From the NCBI RefSeq assembly GCF_023499255.1, contig NZ_CP092183.1, forward strand, positions 6,630,501 through 6,694,500: a stretch of 64,000 nucleotides of DNA. Reading direction: 5' to 3'. How positions within the stretch are numbered: position 1 is the first letter of the stretch; every line of letters starts with the position of its first letter. The notes under the pieces were generated by a model. The model searched no databases and was not told the origin of the DNA. It worked only from the letters and a program-made list of their open reading frames with translations. The DNA is from Couchioplanes caeruleus. GTDB taxonomy: Bacteria; Actinomycetota; Actinomycetes; Mycobacteriales; Micromonosporaceae. Below, piece after piece: positions 17,548-25,486 of the stretch. The position numbers and the translations under genes were made by a program.

Positions 17548-18666
17548 CTATCGAAGATGCGCCGTCTCGTTGACCGAACGCACCGCTATGCCCCCATCCG
17601 GCCACATGTCCATGGTGGAGACGCCGGCCGCGTCGAGGAACAGCCGGTGCAGGAAGGCGTCACCGGCGGCGAGCGCGTCCCGCAGGATCAGCTTGATCGG
17701 CGAGACGTGCGAGACCACCACGACCACCGATGACGGGTACGCGGACTGCAGCGTCGCCAGCGCACCGCGGACCCGCTTGGCCACCGCCTGGAACGACTCC
17801 CCGCCCGGCGGCGCCACGCTCGTCGAGCCCAGCCACCGGTCCATCTCCGCCGGCCAGCGCTCACGGACCTCACCGAACGTCAGGCCCTCCCAGTCGCCGA
17901 AGTCGCACTCGATCAGCTCCGGCATGACGGTGACCGAGACGCCGCCCACCTCTGAGGCGATCAGCTCGGCTGTGCGCGTACATCTGCTCAAGGGTGACGA
18001 GACGACCGCCGCGACGTCGCGGCTGATGCCGGCCACCCGCCCGGCCGCGGCCATGGCCTGCGCCTGGCCCTCGTCGGTGAGCGGCACGTCGCCACGGCCG
18101 GAATACCGGCCCTGCTGGGTGAACGCGGTCTCGCCGTGCCGCACGAGGATCAGCCGCGTCGCCGCCTCCATCGAGGGCGGCGCCCAGCTCCGCGCCGGCG
18201 CCTTCGCCTCCGGCTCGATCACCTCGGGTTCGATCACGTCCCGGACCGGTTTGCCCGCGGCCTCGTCCATCGCGCGGTTGGCCAGCGCGTCGGCGAGCTT
18301 GTTGCGCTCGCGCGGGATCCAGTCGAAGGTCACCCCGGCGAAGCCGTTCACCAGCGTGGCGGCCTCGGCGGCGAGCGGGCGCAGGCCCGGGTTCTTGATC
18401 TGCCATCGGCCGGACATCTGCTCGACGACCAGCTTCGAATCCATCCGTACGTCGACCCGGGCCGCACCCAGCTCGGCGGCGGCGCGCAGGCCCGCGATCA
18501 GGCCCTGGTACTCGGCGACGTTGTTCGTCGTGGTGCCCAGCGAGCCGTACCGCTCGAGCAGGACCTCGCCCGAGCCGGTGTCCCGCACGACCGCGCCGTA
18601 GCCGGCCGGGCCGGGGTTGCCCCGCGACCCGCCGTCGGCCTCGACGACGACCCGGAGATCACTCAC
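17548..18666 (-). CDS. Bifunctional RNase H-like / histidine phosphatase protein
   Basis: 372 residues with two domains. Residues 1-135 are RNase HI-like (VVEADGGSRGNPGPAGYGAVV, then the catalytic-type NNVAEYQGLIAGL and DSKLVVEQMSG). Residues 170-372 are a phosphoglycerate-mutase-type phosphatase (LILVRHGETAFTQQGRYSG with the nucleophile histidine, and VVSHVSPIK). In actinobacteria this fusion (Rv2228c type) acts on RNA/DNA hybrids and, through its second half, as an alpha-ribazole-phosphate phosphatase-like enzyme. GTG 18666 overlaps the preceding stop (GTGA). Confidence 0.93.
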   Translation of the reverse strand: MSDLRVVVEADGGSRGNPGPAGYGAVVRDTGSGEVLLERYGSLGTTTNNVAEYQGLIAGLRAAAELGAARVDVRMDSKLVVEQMSGRWQIKNPGLRPLAAEAATLVNGFAGVTFDWIPRERNKLADALANRAMDEAAGKPVRDVIEPEVIEPEAKAPARSWAPPSMEAATRLILVRHGETAFTQQGRYSGRGDVPLTDEGQAQAMAAAGRVAGISRDVAAVVSSPLSRCTRTAELIASEVGGVSVTVMPELIECDFGDWEGLTFGEVRERWPAEMDRWLGSTSVAPPGGESFQAVAKRVRGALATLQSAYPSSVVVVVSHVSPIKLILRDALAAGDAFLHRLFLDAAGVSTMDMWPDGGIAVRSVNETAHLR

Positions 18667-19397
18667 AGGCCTGACTCCGAGGTACGCACCATGATCCGGC
18701 GGCACTCCTCGCAGCGGACCACCTCGTCGGCGGGCGCGGACTTCACCCGGGCGAGGTCGGCGCCGTACAGCTCGATGCGGCAGCCGCCGCACCGGCCGGA
18801 GCGGAACAGCGCGGCGCCCAGCCCGGTCTCCTCGCGGATCTTGTCGTACAGCTTGACCAGGTCGGCCGGCAGGTCCGCCGCGAGCGGGCCGCGCGACTGG
18901 CTCTTGAACTCCTGCTCCTTGGCGATGTCCGCGTACGCCTCGTCGCGGCGTGCCTCCGCCGCGTCGCGGCGCTCGGCGGCCTCGCCGATCCGCTTCAGCA
19001 CCTCGTTGAGCGTCTGCTCGGCGCTCTCCCGGCGCTCCATGAGCTCCAGCTCGGCGTCCTCGAGCTCCGACTGCCGGCGGTTCAGCGTCGCCAGCTCGTG
19101 CTGCAGCCCCTCGATCTCGCGAAGCGCGCCGCCGGCGTCGAGGCGGGCCTGGTCGCGCTGCTTGCGGGTGCGGACCTGCTCGATGTCCTTCTCGTAGCGG
19201 GAGATGTCGCGATCCAGGTCGTCGACGGCCACCTGGGCGCGGACCCGCTCGTCCTCCAGCGCGGAGAGCTCACGGGCGACGGTGTCGATCTCGGCGAGCT
19301 CGGGCAGCGACCGGCGGCGGTGCGCGAGCTGGTTCAGCGCGGTGTCGACGGCCTGCAGGTCGAGCAGGCGGCGCTGGGCTTCCGGGGCGGCCTTCAC
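18663..19397 (-). CDS. Coiled-coil zinc-ribbon protein (C4-type)
   Basis: 244 residues. Residues 5-180 are a long coiled coil (many Glu/Arg heptads such as LATLNRRQSELEDAELELME). The C-terminal C4 zinc ribbon has CGGC and, 25 residues later, CEEC. This is the DUF164/zf-RING_7 family encoded between Nif3 and the RNase H fusion in many actinobacteria. GTG 19397 overlaps the Nif3 stop, and its own stop overlaps the next start, so the three genes are translationally coupled. Presumed nucleic-acid or complex scaffold; function unproven. Confidence 0.9.
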   Translation of the reverse strand: MKAAPEAQRRLLDLQAVDTALNQLAHRRRSLPELAEIDTVARELSALEDERVRAQVAVDDLDRDISRYEKDIEQVRTRKQRDQARLDAGGALREIEGLQHELATLNRRQSELEDAELELMERRESAEQTLNEVLKRIGEAAERRDAAEARRDEAYADIAKEQEFKSQSRGPLAADLPADLVKLYDKIREETGLGAALFRSGRCGGCRIELYGADLARVKSAPADEVVRCEECRRIMVRTSESGL

Positions 19398-20263
19398 GGG
19401 TGGATCTCCTTGTCGTCGGCGACCGCGTGCACGGTCCAGGGGTCGGTGTCGAGGTCGGAGACGAGAACGGCGACGCCGAACTGCGCGCGCAGCCATCCGG
19501 CCACCTCGTCGAGCCAGGGGCGTTCGCTGGCCCAGTGCGCCACGTCGAGCAGGGCGGGGCCGCCCGCGGCGAGGTGCTCGCCGGCGGGGTGGTGGCGCAG
19601 GTCGGCACAGAGATACGCGTCGGCGCCGGCAGCCGTCGCCTCCCGCAGGAAGGAATCGCCCGCGCCGCCGCAGACGGCCAGCGTACGCACGCGCAGATCG
19701 GGGTCACCGGCGGCCCGGACCCCCGCCGCGGTGGCCGGCAGCCGGCGGGCGGCGAACGAGGTCAGCTCGGCCAGCGTCATCGGGGCGGCCAGCTCCCCCA
19801 CCCGGCCGATCCCCCGGCCCTCGCCGGCGGCGGGCCCGCCGGGGGCCGCGGGCGCCAGCGGGCGCAGGTTCACCAGGTCCAGCCGGGCGGCCAGCGCGTC
19901 CGAGACGCCCGGGTTGGCGGTGTCGGCGTTGGTGTGCGCGACGTAAAGGGCGATGTCAGCCTTGATCAGCCGGTGCACGATGCGGCCCTTGTACGTGTCC
20001 GGCGCCACCGACGAGACGCCCTTGAGCAGCAGAGGGTGGTGGGCGACGATCAGGTCGGCGCCGACCGTGACGGCCTCCTCGACCGTCTCCGGGACGCAGT
20101 CGACCACAGCCAGGATGCGCCGGACGGGCCGGTCGAATTCGCCCAGGACGGGACCGACCCGGTCCCACTGCTCCGCCCACGACCTGGGATAGCGCCGGTC
20201 GAGGGCGGCCACGACCTCGCGGACGGTGGGCGTGCCGGACGGGGCACCAGCGGAGTCGGTCAC
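19394..20263 (-). CDS. Nif3-like dinuclear metal centre protein
   Basis: About 289 residues. Metal-binding motifs are IVAHHPLLLKG, with the histidine pair, VAHTNAD, and the C-terminal WASERPWLDEVAGWL region near HWA. This is the GTP cyclohydrolase I type 2/NIF3 family, which forms toroidal hexamers. Its cellular role is unsettled. GTG 20263 (or TTG 20272) is the start. First gene of an overlapping three-gene operon with the zinc-ribbon and RNase H proteins. Confidence 0.92.
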   Translation of the reverse strand: MTDSAGAPSGTPTVREVVAALDRRYPRSWAEQWDRVGPVLGEFDRPVRRILAVVDCVPETVEEAVTVGADLIVAHHPLLLKGVSSVAPDTYKGRIVHRLIKADIALYVAHTNADTANPGVSDALAARLDLVNLRPLAPAAPGGPAAGEGRGIGRVGELAAPMTLAELTSFAARRLPATAAGVRAAGDPDLRVRTLAVCGGAGDSFLREATAAGADAYLCADLRHHPAGEHLAAGGPALLDVAHWASERPWLDEVAGWLRAQFGVAVLVSDLDTDPWTVHAVADDKEIHP

Positions 20264-20281
20264 GGCCGCCAACTCTACTGG

Positions 20282-20869
20282 CTAGGAGCGGGCTCCCGGC
20301 TCGACCCGGCTGCCCGTCTCGAAACGGGCGTACAGCGTCTGCAGCGCGCGCCGCCACGGGAACCGGCTGCGGAACCTGTCGTTCTGTCCGGGGCCGCCCA
20401 GGCTCACGACGTCGTCGCCGTACAGCACCTCGACACCCCAGGTACGCAGCTTCGCGATGCTGTCGTGCAGCGCCGGGTGCATCGCCATGACCTTGTTCGT
20501 GTACGGCACCACGACCGTCGGGATGCCGAAGCCGTACCCCTCGATCAGCAACCCCAGCACGAGCGTGTCGGTGATGCCGGCCGCCCACTTGTTGACGGTG
20601 TTGACCGTGGCCGGTGCCACGATCATCGCGTCGGCCGGCGGGAGAAGGTCGTCGTCGCCCGGGTTCTTGTAGTAGCTGCGGACGGCGTGCCCGGTCTGCG
20701 CCTGCAACGCCGCCGCGTCCACGAACTTGCGCCCGTCCGGCGTGGTGATCACGCAGACCTCCCAGCCGTCACGCTGGGCCAGGTCGACCAGCACACCCAC
20801 GTCCCGGGCGATCGGTGAACCGCACACCAGGATGTAGAGAACGCCGGGCGCGGGGTTGGCCGTGCTCAC
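20282..20869 (-). CDS. Flavoprotein (PPC decarboxylase-like fold)
   Basis: 195 residues. The start VLYILVCGSPIARDVGVLVDLAQ and the block ADAMIVAPATVNTVNKWAAGITDTL match the HFCD/flavoprotein family (phosphopantothenoylcysteine decarboxylase-like), and VVVPYTNKVMAMHP follows. It is single-domain, so it is not CoaBC. GTG 20869 has GAGGTGG 8 nt upstream and is 13 nt past the stop of the XRE/TPR regulator, so both form an operon. The reaction is unknown. Confidence 0.85.
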   Translation of the reverse strand: MSTANPAPGVLYILVCGSPIARDVGVLVDLAQRDGWEVCVITTPDGRKFVDAAALQAQTGHAVRSYYKNPGDDDLLPPADAMIVAPATVNTVNKWAAGITDTLVLGLLIEGYGFGIPTVVVPYTNKVMAMHPALHDSIAKLRTWGVEVLYGDDVVSLGGPGQNDRFRSRFPWRRALQTLYARFETGSRVEPGARS

Positions 20870-20882
20870 CGCGGAATCCACC

Positions 20883-22112
20883 TCATACGCCGACTCCCAT
20901 CTGTTCGGCCAGCTCCGCGATGGGTGCCGGCGGGGTGCCCCGCGTGCGTCGCAGCACGTCGGAGATGACCTCGTGGGCCAGCGGGCGGCAGCGGATCTCG
21001 GACGGGGCGAGGCGGTCGCCCTCCAGCAGCATCTCGCTGGCCTTCTCCACGTCGCCCAGCTGGGTGTATCCGCGCGCGATGTCGAGGAAGTGGTGCGCGC
21101 GCCGTTCCGGGAGCATCGCGGCGAAGTGCTCCGGGTCGATCCGGTTGTGCGTCTCGACCGCCTTACCGCCGTCACCCAGCTCCACCGCGGCCGCGGCCCG
21201 GTGCAGCTCCACGTTGGTCGGCCCGAAGGACGTCCAGTAGTAGTTGAAGTCGCCACCGAGCGCACCGGCCGCCTGCTCCGCGCCGGTGACCAGGTCACGG
21301 ACGGTCGCGCTGTCGCCGATGCGGGCGGCCGCCATCGCGCCGGTGAGCAGCAGCAGGCCGTACACGCTCAGCCGCTCCGGCGTCGCCGAGTCCGGCGTCG
21401 TCGGGGCCAGCCGGTTCGCGATGTTGACGTTGACCTCGAGGGCCGAGCGCACCCGGCCGAGCGAGAGCAGCGCCATGCCGACCCGGTGGCTCGCCATGCC
21501 CGCCAGCAGCTGGTCGCCGGCCCGCTGCGAGACCGCGATGGACCTGTCCGCGGCCAGCCAGGACAACTCGTGCTCGCCGACCTTGCGCAGCGCCGAGGAG
21601 GCGATCTGGTACACCTGCCCGAGCAGGTGCGCCGCGTCGCGTGCCTCGTCACCGCTCGCGTGGGCGCTGTCCGCGGCCTGCGCGTCACGCAGCAGTTGCG
21701 GCAGCTTGCGGGCGAGCACGCCGTACTTCGCGTGCTGATAGGTCAGCCAGGCGTGGCTGACCGCCTTGCGCATCTCCGTCAGCGGCGGCGCCTGCGGTAC
21801 GGGATGGAAGAACGCGCTCATCTGGTCGTAGCGCTCGAGCGCGGCGCGGATCTCCTCGACCTCGACCTGGTCGATGCAGTTCTGCGTCTCCGGCCGCCGC
21901 TCGACGTCCTTGCCCAGCAGCAGCTGGACGTCGATGGCGAGCACGTCGGCGATCTCGTAGACGACGGAGAACTTGTCGAGCCGGCGGACCCCCCGCTCCA
22001 CCTTGTCGACCCAGCTCTTGGACTTGCCCAGCCGGTCCGCGAAAACCTGCTGGGACATCTTGCGCCGGCCGCGCCAGTAGGCGACTCGCCGGCCGATCGG
22101 CAGCTCGTCCAC
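20883..22112 (-). CDS. XRE-type regulator with TPR-like helical repeats
   Basis: 409 residues. Residues 5-65 are a helix-turn-helix of the Cro/CI type (VAYWRGRRKMSQQVFADRLG, then SKSWVDKVERG). The remaining 340 residues are all-helical and TPR-like (HLLGQVYQIASSALRKVGE, ALEVNVNIANRLAP, YTQLGDVEKASEMLLEG), as in peptide- or ligand-sensing actinomycete regulators. It is followed by a flavoprotein gene and divergent from a PrimPol-like gene, with a palindrome in the shared promoter. Probable ligand-responsive or autoregulatory repressor/activator. Confidence 0.88.
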   Translation of the reverse strand: MDELPIGRRVAYWRGRRKMSQQVFADRLGKSKSWVDKVERGVRRLDKFSVVYEIADVLAIDVQLLLGKDVERRPETQNCIDQVEVEEIRAALERYDQMSAFFHPVPQAPPLTEMRKAVSHAWLTYQHAKYGVLARKLPQLLRDAQAADSAHASGDEARDAAHLLGQVYQIASSALRKVGEHELSWLAADRSIAVSQRAGDQLLAGMASHRVGMALLSLGRVRSALEVNVNIANRLAPTTPDSATPERLSVYGLLLLTGAMAAARIGDSATVRDLVTGAEQAAGALGGDFNYYWTSFGPTNVELHRAAAAVELGDGGKAVETHNRIDPEHFAAMLPERRAHHFLDIARGYTQLGDVEKASEMLLEGDRLAPSEIRCRPLAHEVISDVLRRTRGTPPAPIAELAEQMGVGV

Positions 22113-22247
22113 GGTGCCTCCCCAAACTCATCCGGCGACCCCCGCCGGTGAGCAACCCGGTGCTTCACGTGCAGTGTGGACCTCACTCGTCCGTGCTGGT
22201 CGCACAGGTTGTGTGATCGCCTGCCCACCGTTGCTCGTAGTTTCTCA

Positions 22248-22258
22248 TGCAACTTGCA
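22248..22258. promoter_or_regulatory. Palindrome TGCAACTTGCA in the XRE/PrimPol divergent region
   Basis: A perfect 11-bp inverted repeat about midway between the divergent starts (136 bp from the XRE gene, 100 bp from the PrimPol-like gene). The identical sequence lies in the promoter of the GAPDH-like operon, also 100 bp from its start codon. It is a candidate operator for the adjacent XRE regulator. Confidence 0.5.
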
Positions 22259-22295
22259 ATGGGTGATCTGACCGAACCAACGACGCGTGTCGCGC

Positions 22296-22324
22296 TTGGT
22301 AACGGCAACCCCGCCTGATATAGC
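22296..22324 (+). promoter_or_regulatory. Probable promoter of the PrimPol-like gene
   Basis: TTGGTA (22296-22301), 17-nt spacer, TATAGC (22319-22324), 33 nt upstream of ATG 22358. It resembles a housekeeping sigma promoter. Confidence 0.45.
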
Positions 22325-22357
22325 GGCAGCGAGTCCCGAACCGGGGGTAAACCGACC

Positions 22358-23053
22358 ATGCAGTGGAGCAACCGAGAGCCGATCGGCCCACGGGCCCTCC
22401 TCGATCGGCTGCGCCTGCGCCGTGCGGCGCTGCGCTACGCCCGGCAGGGCTGGGCGGTGACGCCGGGGGCGTACCTCAGCGGCGACCGCTTCGCCTGCGG
22501 CCGGCCGGGCTGCCCGATCATGGGCTGCCATCCCGCGATCGAGTGCTGGGAGGACGACGCGTCCACGGATCCCGCGCGCATCGCCGCGTGGTGGCGCGAC
22601 CGGCCGTACACGGTGCTGCTCGCCACCGGCGGCGCCTTCGACGTCCTGGAGGTGCCGGCCGCGGTGGGCCTGCGGGTCCTGGGCGCGGTCCGGCTGCACA
22701 CCGGGGTGATCGGCCCGGAACGCGAGGATGCCCGCGGCCCGGTCGCGGTCGCGCCGTCCGGACGCTGGATGTTCCTGGTACGCCCCGGCGAGGAGCTGGG
22801 CCCCGAGCTGGGGTCCTGCCTGGACGTTCTGCGGCACGGCCGCGGCTCGTGGATCCCGGCCGCGCCCAGCCGGACCCCCGACGGGCAGGTGCGCTGGGCC
22901 GTCACCCCGGAGGAGAACGGCTGGCGGCTGCCCGCGTCGGCGACCGTGCAGGCGATGCTGCTCGACGCGCTGGACGCGCTGGGCCGCCGCCCGCAGCCGG
23001 GGGTGCCGCCGAGCGTGCCGCGGCAGATGTCGACGTCCCGACGGGCCGCCTGA
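22358..23053 (+). CDS. PrimPol-like (bifunctional DNA primase/polymerase N-terminal) protein
   Basis: 231 residues. The N-terminal part ALRYARQGWAVTPGAYLSG, the cysteine cluster CGRPGCPIMGCHPAIECWEDDA, and DPARIAAWWRDRPYTVLLATGG match the stand-alone Prim_Pol-type proteins common in actinomycetes. These lack helicase domains. The usual catalytic carboxylates of active primases (hhhDhD) are not obvious: the corresponding stretch reads FDVLEVP. So it may be a non-catalytic derivative. It is divergent from the XRE/TPR regulator. DNA synthesis should not be assumed. Confidence 0.78.
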   Translation: MQWSNREPIGPRALLDRLRLRRAALRYARQGWAVTPGAYLSGDRFACGRPGCPIMGCHPAIECWEDDASTDPARIAAWWRDRPYTVLLATGGAFDVLEVPAAVGLRVLGAVRLHTGVIGPEREDARGPVAVAPSGRWMFLVRPGEELGPELGSCLDVLRHGRGSWIPAAPSRTPDGQVRWAVTPEENGWRLPASATVQAMLLDALDALGRRPQPGVPPSVPRQMSTSRRAA

Positions 23054-23084
23054 GTCCACGGACGTCGCCGGCTTGCCGGATCCC

Positions 23085-23140
23085 GCCGTCTCGGAGCTCG
23101 CCGTCTCGGAGCTCGCCGTCTCGGAGCTCGCCGTTCCGGA
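23085..23140. repeat. 15-bp tandem repeat
   Basis: GCCGTCTCGGAGCTC three times in a row (23085-23099, 23100-23114, 23115-23129), then a decayed fourth copy. It lies in the 299-bp gap between the PrimPol-like and GNAT genes, which otherwise shows no gene. Confidence 0.8.
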
Positions 23141-23352
23141 TCTTGGCTTCACGGGCGGCGGCCACCCACCGGCGGCCGGCTCTTGCGAGCTGGTGGCGGA
23201 CGGTATGCGGGCGGTGCCGGGGAAGCGCATGTCCGAGTCACCGTATTGGTCTACCTTGCGGTAGGCAGTCACCCGAACGGGTGAACACGTGATCACCCTC
23301 CGCGCATGAAATCCGCTCGTGGGCGGCGAGCGGATCCTGGCACGATGCGGTC

Positions 23353-23823
23353 GTGGTCACCATCCGAGCCGTACCCGTGGACGCGCCCGACGCCGTAGCG
23401 CTGATCCGGTCCTACCTGACCGAGGTCGTGGACCGCTACCACGGGCGCCCGATGCCGCCCTCCACGGTGGACGGGGCTCTGGCCGACGAACCCGCCGACG
23501 ACGTCGCCGTCCTGCTGGTCGCCTACCGCGCCGGCGAGCCGGTCGGTTGCGCCGGGCTGCGCATCGCCGGGCCGCACACCGGCGAACTGACCAAGGTGTA
23601 CGTCGCACCGCCGGCCCGCCGCTCGGGTGTGGCACGGCGGCTGCTGGCGTCCGTCGAGGACGTGGCGCGCGAGCGGGGGCTGCGGCGGTTGCGGCTGGAC
23701 ACCCGTACCGATCTCATCGAGGCCCGGGCCCTCTACGCCGCGGCCGGCTTCCGCGAGGTGCCGGCGTGGAAGCAGGAGCCGTACGCCGACTGCTTCTTCG
23801 CCAAGGATCTGCTGCCGGGTTGA
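23353..23823 (+). CDS. GNAT-family N-acetyltransferase
   Basis: 156 residues. Acetyl-CoA-binding motif A is ELTKVYVAPPARRSGVARRLL (Q/R-x-x-G-x-A type), preceded by GCAGLRIAG and followed by LRLDTRTDLIEARALYAAAGF. The layout is that of small GNAT acetyltransferases acting on amino groups of metabolites, drugs or proteins. GTG 23353 starts directly in the first beta strand (VTIRAVP). It stands alone; substrate unknown. Confidence 0.85.
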   Translation: MVTIRAVPVDAPDAVALIRSYLTEVVDRYHGRPMPPSTVDGALADEPADDVAVLLVAYRAGEPVGCAGLRIAGPHTGELTKVYVAPPARRSGVARRLLASVEDVARERGLRRLRLDTRTDLIEARALYAAAGFREVPAWKQEPYADCFFAKDLLPG

Positions 23824-23840
23824 GCGTCTTCTCCCGGAAG

Positions 23841-24419
23841 CTACTTCCGCGTTGACCGCGCGCGGACGTGCATGCGTTCGCCCTGCGGCCCGAAGATCGA
23901 CAGGAACTCGACCGCCTCACCGGAGGCGCTGCCGAACCAGTGCGGCACGCGGGTGTCGAACTCCGCCGCCTCCCCGGCCGGCATGATCAGGTCGTGCTCG
24001 CCGAGGACGACGCGGAGCCGGCCGCTGATCACGTACAGCCACTCGTACCCCTCATGGGTCTTCGGGTCCGGCGCCTCGACCGGGCCCGGCGGGATGAGGT
24101 GCTTGAAGGCCTGCAGGCCGGTGGACTGCCGGCTCAGCGGCAGGATCGTCTGGCCGCTGCTGTGCTTGATCGGCCGGGCGTAGATCCGCGGATCGCCGGT
24201 GGGCGGCGCACCGACCAGGTCGTCGAGCGGCACCTGGTACGCCCGGGCCAGCGGCAGCAGCAGCTCCAGCGTGGCCTTGCGCTGCCCGGACTCGAGCCGC
24301 GACAGCGTGCTGACCGAGATGCCGGTGCTCTCGGACAGCGCCGTGAGCGTCGTCCCCCGCTCCTGCCGTAACGCCCGCAACCGCGGCCCGACCGCCGCCA
24401 GCACCTCATCGTTTGCCAT
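23841..24419 (-). CDS. XRE-cupin transcriptional regulator
   Basis: 192 residues from ATG 24419. Residues 7-62 are a Cro/CI helix-turn-helix (LRALRQERGTTLTALSESTG, ISVSTLSRLESGQR). Residues 115-190 are a cupin barrel (THEGYEWLYVISGRLRVVLG, PAGEAAEFDTRVPHWFGS). This is the HigA/PuuR-like XRE-cupin group, normally repressors of an adjacent metabolic gene. It is divergent from the thioredoxin-reductase-like gene, and TTTGC-type sites lie over its start. Confidence 0.9.
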   Translation of the reverse strand: MANDEVLAAVGPRLRALRQERGTTLTALSESTGISVSTLSRLESGQRKATLELLLPLARAYQVPLDDLVGAPPTGDPRIYARPIKHSSGQTILPLSRQSTGLQAFKHLIPPGPVEAPDPKTHEGYEWLYVISGRLRVVLGEHDLIMPAGEAAEFDTRVPHWFGSASGEAVEFLSIFGPQGERMHVRARSTRK

Positions 24420-24439
24420 CACAGCAAATAACTTTGCCA
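24412..24439. promoter_or_regulatory. TTTGC/GCAAA operator-like sites
   Basis: TTTGC (24412-24416) and GCAAA (24424-24428) form an inverted repeat with a 7-bp centre. TTTGCCA recurs at 24433-24439. The sites lie across the start of the XRE-cupin gene and before the divergent enzyme gene, and would suit shared repression. Confidence 0.4.
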
Positions 24440-24469
24440 CTTCGGGCCGCGCCGGGCCACCGTGGTCCC

Positions 24470-25453
24470 ATGACATACGACGTGATCGTGATCGGCGGCG
24501 GACCCGCCGGACTGAGTGCGACGGTGGCGCTAGGCCGAGCGCTGCGCAAGGTTCTGCTGGTCGACGCGGCGGAGCCACGCAACGCACCGGCCGATGGCAT
24601 CCACAACTACCTGACCCGCGACGGGGTGCCGCCGGCGGAGTTCCGCGAGCTCGGGCGGGCGGAGGCGGTGCGGTACGGGGCCGAGGTGATCGACGGATCG
24701 GTCGCGTCCATCTCCCCCGCCGCCGGCGGCGGGTCGGCGTCCCCGGGCGCCGGGCTGCTCAGCGTGACGCTGGCGGACGGGCGGCGGTTCGAGGCCCGGC
24801 GACTGCTGGTCACGACCGGCCTCACCGACGAACTGCCGGACATCCCCGGCCTGCGCGACCATTGGGGGCACGGGGTGCTGCACTGCCCGTACTGCCACGG
24901 CTACGAGGTGCGCGGCAGGGCCATCGGCATCCTGGGTTCCTCACCCATGTCCCTGCACCAGGCCCAGATGTGGCGGCAGTGGAGCGACGACGTGACCCTC
25001 TTCCTGCACACGGCCCCGGCCCCGGACGAGACCCAGGCCCGGGAACTCGCGGCCCGCGGCATCACGGTCGTGACGGAGAAGGTGGCCGAGGTGGTCGCGC
25101 AGGACGGCACACTGACCGGCGTACGCCTGACCGACGGCACTCTGGTCCCCCGCGAGGCGCTGGTCGTCGCTCCGCGGTTCGTGGCCAACGCGCGGATCCT
25201 CGAGCTGCTGGGGCTCCCGGCCACCGAGAACGACTTCGGATCCTCGGTGGCGGCAGAGCCGACGGGCCGCACGGCAGTACCGGGCGTCTGGGTGGCCGGG
25301 AACGTGACCGACCAGATGGCCCAGGTGGTGAGCGCGGCGGCGGCCGGGCTGCACACGGCGGCCCAGCTGAACATGGACCTGATCACTGAAGAGGTCGGGC
25401 AGGCGGTGGCGGCCTCACAGCCTGATCAGCGGTCCGCGGCCGGCTCCCGGTAG
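24470..25453 (+). CDS. Thioredoxin reductase-like FAD/NAD(P)-disulfide oxidoreductase
   Basis: 327 residues. FAD-binding start DVIVIGGGPAGLSATVALG, NADPH-domain block AIGILGSSPMSLHQA, redox pair C139-P-Y-C142 (CPYCHGYE), and the second FAD motif GVWVAGNVTDQMAQVV. The CPYC active site and size place it with the low-molecular-weight thioredoxin-reductase-like proteins that are often paired with an XRE-cupin regulator, as here. The N-terminal NHNYLT-type segment (DGIHNYLTRDG) is typical of that group. Redox partner unknown; it is not in an operon with a thioredoxin. Confidence 0.88.
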   Translation: MTYDVIVIGGGPAGLSATVALGRALRKVLLVDAAEPRNAPADGIHNYLTRDGVPPAEFRELGRAEAVRYGAEVIDGSVASISPAAGGGSASPGAGLLSVTLADGRRFEARRLLVTTGLTDELPDIPGLRDHWGHGVLHCPYCHGYEVRGRAIGILGSSPMSLHQAQMWRQWSDDVTLFLHTAPAPDETQARELAARGITVVTEKVAEVVAQDGTLTGVRLTDGTLVPREALVVAPRFVANARILELLGLPATENDFGSSVAAEPTGRTAVPGVWVAGNVTDQMAQVVSAAAAGLHTAAQLNMDLITEEVGQAVAASQPDQRSAAGSR

Positions 25454-25486
25454 GCGGCGGCACCGCCCGCCCGGCGTTCGGCCCGC

